From assembly GCA_946061515.1 (NCBI GenBank), contig CAMGRL010000018.1, forward strand, positions 1 through 36,023: a stretch of 36,023 nt of DNA, in the 5' to 3' direction. This document shows, in pieces, positions 32,440-36,023 of this stretch (within the stretch, counting starts at the first letter, position 1; every line of letters begins with the position of its first letter). This DNA comes from an uncultured Clostridia bacterium (GTDB lineage Bacteria; Bacillota; Clostridia; Oscillospirales; Oscillospiraceae). The notes beneath the pieces are model-generated. The model was not told where the DNA came from and did not search any database. It saw only the letters and a program-made list of their open reading frames with translations. Both the position numbers and the translations under genes were made by a program.

Positions 32440-34254
32440 TCAGCCGGTCAGGGTATTGGTTACGGCCAGAATGCAGGCGATCAGGCCCATGATGATGCCG
32501 CCGATGTAGGGGTTGTTGGTCTTTTTGTAGATCTTATGGCAGATCCAGGTGGCCAGAGGCAGGATCACCAGAATGGGATAGAGCCAGATGCCCATAATGC
32601 CGGTCATGGGGTCCAGTACCATGTAGCCGGTGTTGAAGAAGGTGACATACTGGACGATGACCATGATCTCCGGTCCCAGGAACACGAAGAACATCTGCAG
32701 CGCCACGCTGACCCAGGACTTTTTTCCCACCTGGAAGTAGTTGTAGCAGTTGGCGGCCACGCTGAGCACGATATAGTACACCAGCCAGAAGGGCACAAAG
32801 CGCAGAATCATGGTCAGGTGATCGGCGCTGAAGGCGCGGATGGTGGCAAAGCACCAGAGGCGATAGTCGGTGAGGAACAGGTAGTCAGACAGGAAGACCA
32901 GAGCGAAGGAGGCACAGACCACGGCCAGGGCCAGAACGATGGTCTTGCCCAGCTTGGCCCAGCCGATTTTGATGCCCCGCTCCACCTTGTCCACGGTGCC
33001 CTTCTTGTTGCTCAGGCGCAGCACCAGCAGCGTGAACAGACCGCAGAGCAGGCACCACAGTCCGATGATGCGGGAGGGCGCCTGGTTCCAGAAGGAGGAC
33101 TGCCAGACGGCGTAGCCCACAATGAAGGCCACAAAATAGGCGATGATGGCGAAGAGTACGCAGCAGATCTGGCCGATCCAGTAGCCGCGCTTGCCCTTGC
33201 CGCTGAGAGCGGGACGGGGCAGCACCTCTTTGTCGGCCTTCAGGCTGCTGAAATAGGAGGTGTCCAGCAGCGCCAGCGCGCAGAACACCACGAACATGAA
33301 GAAGCCCACCACGCCCAGGGCGTTGAAAGCGGCCTTCCACTGCCAGATCTGGTCATTGTCGGCAAGCGCTGTGGGCGCGCCCAGCGCCTGGTCAAAGAAA
33401 TCCACGCTGAAGGACACCACGTTCTTGGAGAAGTGTGCCCAGGGGTGGGTGATGGCCGGATTGTAAATGGCGCGGATGGCTTCCTCGCCGTCGATATCCT
33501 CGGTGTAGAACACACCGGCCTCTCTGGCCTCAAGTCCGGCGGGATCCTGGCCGAAGTACAGGAAGGACTGGGCCGTGGACTGCTTCAAAAAGTCCCGGGG
33601 GGCGGTGAAGCTGCCGTCAGCGCCGTAGACCCGGTGGAAAAATTCGTCGTACTGGCAGGCCACGATGGCGGCGTCACGGGAGCCGAACATGTTGTAAAAG
33701 CTGCCGTTTTCATCGGTGTAGACCGCGTCGTTGGAGACCAGCAGGGCGGCGGCGATCAGGCCCTCCTCGTCCTGCAGCACGGCCTCCCGGCAGGCCAGAG
33801 CGCCGTTGGAGTGGCCGGTGACGCCGATGCGGGAAGAGTCCACATAGGGCAGGCGGGACAGATATTTCACCGCGTCGTAAAGGCCGTTGGCGTTGTTCTC
33901 GTCATCCCACCAGGTGTTGGAGGCGATAACTTCCGAGTCGCCGTGGCCGTACATGCTGATGGCAATGACCACATAGCCCCGGCGGGCGTACTCCACATAG
34001 TTCAGATCCTGCATCTCCCGGTTGTTGTACCAGCCGTGGCTGACCACGATGGCGGGGGCGGGATTTTCCGCGGTGGCGGTCTCCGGCACCAGCAGCAGAG
34101 CGTCCAGCTCGTGGCCGCTGTCGGTGACGAAGGTCACATCGTGGTATTCCACGCTGCCACCGTTGGTCTGGACCAGGCACGCGCCGATGGAGCTGATCAG
34201 ACACAGCACCAGAGCGATGGCGACCCAGAAACGGGGACTCAATTTTTTCTTCAT
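32440..34254 (-). CDS. Membrane-anchored alpha/beta hydrolase with a multi-pass C-terminal domain
   Basis: The 604-residue protein has an N-terminal signal anchor (about 9-28), then an alpha/beta hydrolase domain. VVSHGWYNN (70-78) resembles the oxyanion loop, and the nucleophile elbow is GHSNG at 147-151 with Ser149. A histidine in THPWAHFS (about 270-274) is a candidate third triad member. From about residue 308 there are about seven further hydrophobic segments. The hydrolase part probably faces outside and may act on esters, peptides or lipids; no specific substrate can be named. ATG 34254 has GAAAGGAACG upstream; a longer frame to 34368 is not supported. It diverges from the AraC-type regulator. 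Confidence 0.8.
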   Translation of the reverse strand: MKKKLSPRFWVAIALVLCLISSIGACLVQTNGGSVEYHDVTFVTDSGHELDALLLVPETATAENPAPAIVVSHGWYNNREMQDLNYVEYARRGYVVIAISMYGHGDSEVIASNTWWDDENNANGLYDAVKYLSRLPYVDSSRIGVTGHSNGALACREAVLQDEEGLIAAALLVSNDAVYTDENGSFYNMFGSRDAAIVACQYDEFFHRVYGADGSFTAPRDFLKQSTAQSFLYFGQDPAGLEAREAGVFYTEDIDGEEAIRAIYNPAITHPWAHFSKNVVSFSVDFFDQALGAPTALADNDQIWQWKAAFNALGVVGFFMFVVFCALALLDTSYFSSLKADKEVLPRPALSGKGKRGYWIGQICCVLFAIIAYFVAFIVGYAVWQSSFWNQAPSRIIGLWCLLCGLFTLLVLRLSNKKGTVDKVERGIKIGWAKLGKTIVLALAVVCASFALVFLSDYLFLTDYRLWCFATIRAFSADHLTMILRFVPFWLVYYIVLSVAANCYNYFQVGKKSWVSVALQMFFVFLGPEIMVIVQYVTFFNTGYMVLDPMTGIMGIWLYPILVILPLATWICHKIYKKTNNPYIGGIIMGLIACILAVTNTLTG

Positions 34255-34313
34255 TTTCTCTCGTTCCTTTCTCTTTAAAAATTTTGCCTGTAATAGTACA
34301 ATTGTTTGAAATA

Positions 34314-34342
34314 ATAGTAAATCGCCGGGGAAGAAAAGGCAA
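34314..34342 (-). promoter_or_regulatory. Candidate promoter of the hydrolase gene
   Basis: TTGCCT (34337-34342) and TACTAT (34314-34319) are 17 bases apart on the minus strand. A second TACTAT 21 bases downstream (34293-34298) is paired with TTTACT, so there may be two overlapping starts. Each hexamer matches consensus at four of six positions. Confidence 0.4.
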
Positions 34343-34446
34343 TTAAGACGATTATTGTCAAGTAACACTATTTTGTGGTATAATTATATTCTAAGATAAG
34401 ATTTTACTATATAAAATAGGCAAATAATAAATTTGTACAATTTAAG

Positions 34447-34471
34447 GTGACACATTTTGGGCATGTGTTAC
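34447..34471. promoter_or_regulatory. Inverted repeat, candidate operator
   Basis: GTGACACAT (34447-34455) and ATGTGTTAC (34463-34471) are inverted with eight of nine positions matching and a seven-base spacer. The site lies upstream of both divergent genes. Confidence 0.4.
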
Positions 34472-34791
34472 AAGGCTTCAAAATATACTTGCCTATGTGG
34501 AAATACATTGCATTCCGGTCACTTTTCCGCTGTGTGGCAGAGCAGGGCCGATACAGGCAGGAAGAATGGGCTTTTGTGCAAAACAGCGGAAATCATCCGC
34601 TCTCGCTTTTAGTAGAATCAGGAAATATCAACATTTTGTCTGTGAAAACGGTAATATTTCACCGCAAAAAAGGGAAAAGCAAAAATAGTACATAAAAATC
34701 TTTATACAACAGGAAAAATAAGTGGAAGATTTATTTCCGGCGCTGAGATATACTGTATTAATAAGAAGAATAACCCGAAGGAAAAGGAAAA

Positions 34792-35811
34792 ATGAAAACA
34801 CAGGATCTGGATCTGAAAACCATACTGGACATCCCCATGTTTGAGCATCTCCAGGACGCCCTGGCCAAGGCCACCGGGACGGCCATCATCACGGTGGACT
34901 ACAAGGGCACGCCGGTGACAAAGCACAGCTGCCGCACGGAGTTTTGCAGTGTGATCCGGGAAAATCCCGTTTCCCGCAAGCGCTGCACCAAGTGCGACGC
35001 TCTGGCGGGGCTGGAGGCGGTGCGGCTGAACCGGCCCTATATCTATCTCTGCCACTGCGGCATTGTGGACGTGGCGGTGCCGGTGATGGTGGGGGAAAAG
35101 TACCTGGGCGCGGTGATGTTCGGCCAGGTGCGCCTCCCCAACGGCGACACGGACGCCAAGGTGGAGCGGCTGGTCAGCGAGATCAGCTCCTTTCAGGCCG
35201 AGGAGGAGACCACCCGCCGGGACCTGATGGAGAAATACGAGAAGATCCCGGAGATGGAGTATAAGCGCATCGTGGAGATCGCGGAGCTGATCGACACCGA
35301 GGTGCAGTATATCGTCCACCGGGCGGTGGAAGGCAGAAACAGAGCCCTGACTTACGAATGGATGCTGCGCAACGCCGCCGCTGCCGGTATGGCGGAAAGC
35401 CGCCTGCCCTCCATGCCGCAGGAGATTGGAAATATGGCGGAAATGCCGGAGGCAGAGCGCAGCGGAGAACGCATTGGCGTTCCGGAAAGCAGTCCGGTCT
35501 ATCCGGCGGTACGCTATGTCGAGAGCCACCGTGGGGAGATGGTCACCATGCGGGACATGGCAAACCTGTGTCACCTGAGTCCCAGCTATTTCAGCAAGAT
35601 CTTTCCCCGGGAAATGGGAGAGACTTTTACGGACTATGTGAACCGGTGCAAAGTGGAATGGGCAAAGCAGCGGCTCAGGGTCAGCGCCGAGAGCGTTTCC
35701 TCCATCGCCTTTGAGCTGGGCTATGTGGACACCAGCTATTTTATCAAGGTTTTCAAGAAATTTGAGGGCATCACGCCCTTGGCTTACCGCCAGCAGCGGT
35801 ATAAAGCATAA
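34792..35811 (+). CDS. PocR-domain AraC-family transcriptional regulator
   Basis: The 339-residue protein has an N-terminal PocR sensory domain (about 10-165). It shows the family's cysteine-rich stretch, with cysteines in CRTEFCSVI, RCTKCDAL and LCHCG, then MVGEKYLGAVMFGQV. A C-terminal AraC helix-turn-helix pair (about 235-337) contains RDMANLCHLSPSYFSKIF and VSSIAFELGYVDTSYF. PocR was first described controlling propanediol use in Salmonella; in Clostridia such proteins often control glycerol or diol genes. Candidate targets are the divergent hydrolase and perhaps glpK; neither is proven. AAGGAAAAGGAAAA precedes the ATG. Confidence 0.92.
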   Translation: MKTQDLDLKTILDIPMFEHLQDALAKATGTAIITVDYKGTPVTKHSCRTEFCSVIRENPVSRKRCTKCDALAGLEAVRLNRPYIYLCHCGIVDVAVPVMVGEKYLGAVMFGQVRLPNGDTDAKVERLVSEISSFQAEEETTRRDLMEKYEKIPEMEYKRIVEIAELIDTEVQYIVHRAVEGRNRALTYEWMLRNAAAAGMAESRLPSMPQEIGNMAEMPEAERSGERIGVPESSPVYPAVRYVESHRGEMVTMRDMANLCHLSPSYFSKIFPREMGETFTDYVNRCKVEWAKQRLRVSAESVSSIAFELGYVDTSYFIKVFKKFEGITPLAYRQQRYKA

Positions 35812-35846
35812 ACTACCGGCCGGACTTTGTGTCCGGCCGGTAGTTT
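35810..35846 (+). terminator. Terminator of the PocR-AraC gene
   Basis: A 16-bp perfect stem (35810-35825 with 35831-35846) overlaps the TAA stop and ends in TTTA on the plus strand. A-rich sequence on the other side could also stop minus-strand transcription. Confidence 0.75.
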
Positions 35847-35894
35847 ACATTGCTGACCCGTCAATCCTTTCGTCTACGCTTCAGATGCAGCAGG

Positions 35895-35967
35895 CGGGCA
35901 GGAGCAAGGGTCGCCTCTACGGTCCGACTAAAATAGATGCGTAGGGGCCGCCCTGTGTGGCGGCCCG
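35895..35967. repeat. Family B element, degenerate left arm
   Basis: The right arm (35941-35967) reads GTAGGGGCCGCCC with TGTGTGGCGGCCC and matches the family. The left arm (about 35895-35921) is related but mismatched (GGGTCGCCTCTAC), suggesting an older or recombined copy. Confidence 0.65.
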
Positions 35968-35973
35968 TAAAAA

Positions 35974-36023
35974 GGCTCCCCTTGTCAGGGGAGGTTTAAA
36001 GTAAGAGGTAATAGTGAAAAGTG
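35974..36023. repeat. Family A end joined to family C, running off the right edge
   Basis: GGCTCCCC-TTGTCA-GGGGAGG is followed by AAAGTAAGAGGTAATAGTGA, the reverse complement of the sequence at 13644-13663. At 13.66 kb the same two elements are adjacent in the opposite orientation. Confidence 0.65.

Larger units (their letters stand above)
34255..34791. other. 537-bp divergent control region between the hydrolase and PocR-AraC genes
   Basis: This is the longest and most AT-rich gap in the window. It holds a plausible hydrolase promoter (34314-34342), an imperfect inverted repeat (34447-34471), a small AGCGGA/TCCGCT hairpin (34585-34601) and weak -10-like sequence TATACT (34749-34754) before the regulator. 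The open frame at 34447-34695 has no ribosome binding site and no recognisable similarity. No repeat of families A to D occurs here. Confidence 0.7.

Noticed and set aside
32536-34278. 580-codon open frame on the plus strand opposite the hydrolase gene
   Set aside because: It is a mirror of a GC-rich coding sequence, has no family resemblance, and is rich in His, Gly and Gln as expected of antisense frames. The minus-strand gene has clear domains and a ribosome binding site.
34447-34695. 82-codon plus-strand open frame in the hydrolase-regulator gap
   Set aside because: No Shine-Dalgarno, a non-ATG start inside an inverted repeat, and no similarity recognised. An overlapping 49-codon ATG frame from 34462 is equally unsupported.

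Overview
This window looks like a chromosomal segment of a GC-rich, spore-forming Clostridia, most likely Oscillospiraceae-like. That is inferred from the Firmicutes gene orders (mraZ-rsmH-ftsL cluster; recO-yqzL-era-ybeY-phoH-yqfD-yqfC block), the sporulation genes yqfC and yqfD, a meso-diaminopimelate-type MurE, MutS2, and strong Shine-Dalgarno sequences. No species can be named from sequence alone. Nearly all genes lie on the minus strand, so transcription runs right to left; only a YlbJ-like gene and an AraC-family regulator are on the plus strand.

Left edge to 13.5 kb: the first 54 bases match the 5' end of a group IIC intron (minus strand) sitting directly after the terminator of a YihY/BrkB membrane protein gene. 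Then comes a compact division and cell wall (dcw) cluster, in transcription order mraZ, rsmH, ftsL, a PASTA-domain penicillin-binding protein, murE, mraY, ftsW, murG, murA, ftsQ, ftsZ. murF, murD, murC, murB and ftsA are absent from it. It is headed by a strong sigma-A-type promoter, phased A-tracts and three 10-bp-spaced TGG repeats that look like the MraZ operator. ftsZ has its own likely promoter with a Spo0A-like box upstream, and an identical 15-bp element occurs upstream of both murA and ftsZ.

13.8 to 18.0 kb: a tightly overlapping set (EamA transporter, uvrC, rsmD, coaD, a coiled-coil protein) ends in a strong terminator. 18.2 to 26.3 kb: ptsH (HPr) with its own promoter and terminator; mutS2; then recO, a 49-codon YqzL-like gene, era, ybeY, phoH, yqfD and yqfC. 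26.7 to 30.6 kb: a YlbJ-like membrane protein (plus strand), the molybdopterin genes moaA-moaC-moaB behind a clear promoter (moaA starts with TTG), and a HAD-IIA phosphatase. 30.8 to 35.8 kb: glycerol kinase, a membrane-anchored alpha/beta hydrolase with a multi-pass C-terminus, and a divergent PocR-AraC regulator.

The intergenic gaps carry at least four families of short, structured, non-coding repeats. Stem sequences differ between copies but pairing is kept, and copies are nested in or joined to one another. One family, about 109 bp, with copies at 21.06 kb (+) and 26.40 kb (-), has two hairpins separated by a purine-rich linker and is the best candidate here for an undescribed structured element. 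No tRNA, rRNA, CRISPR array, prophage or complete insertion sequence was seen.
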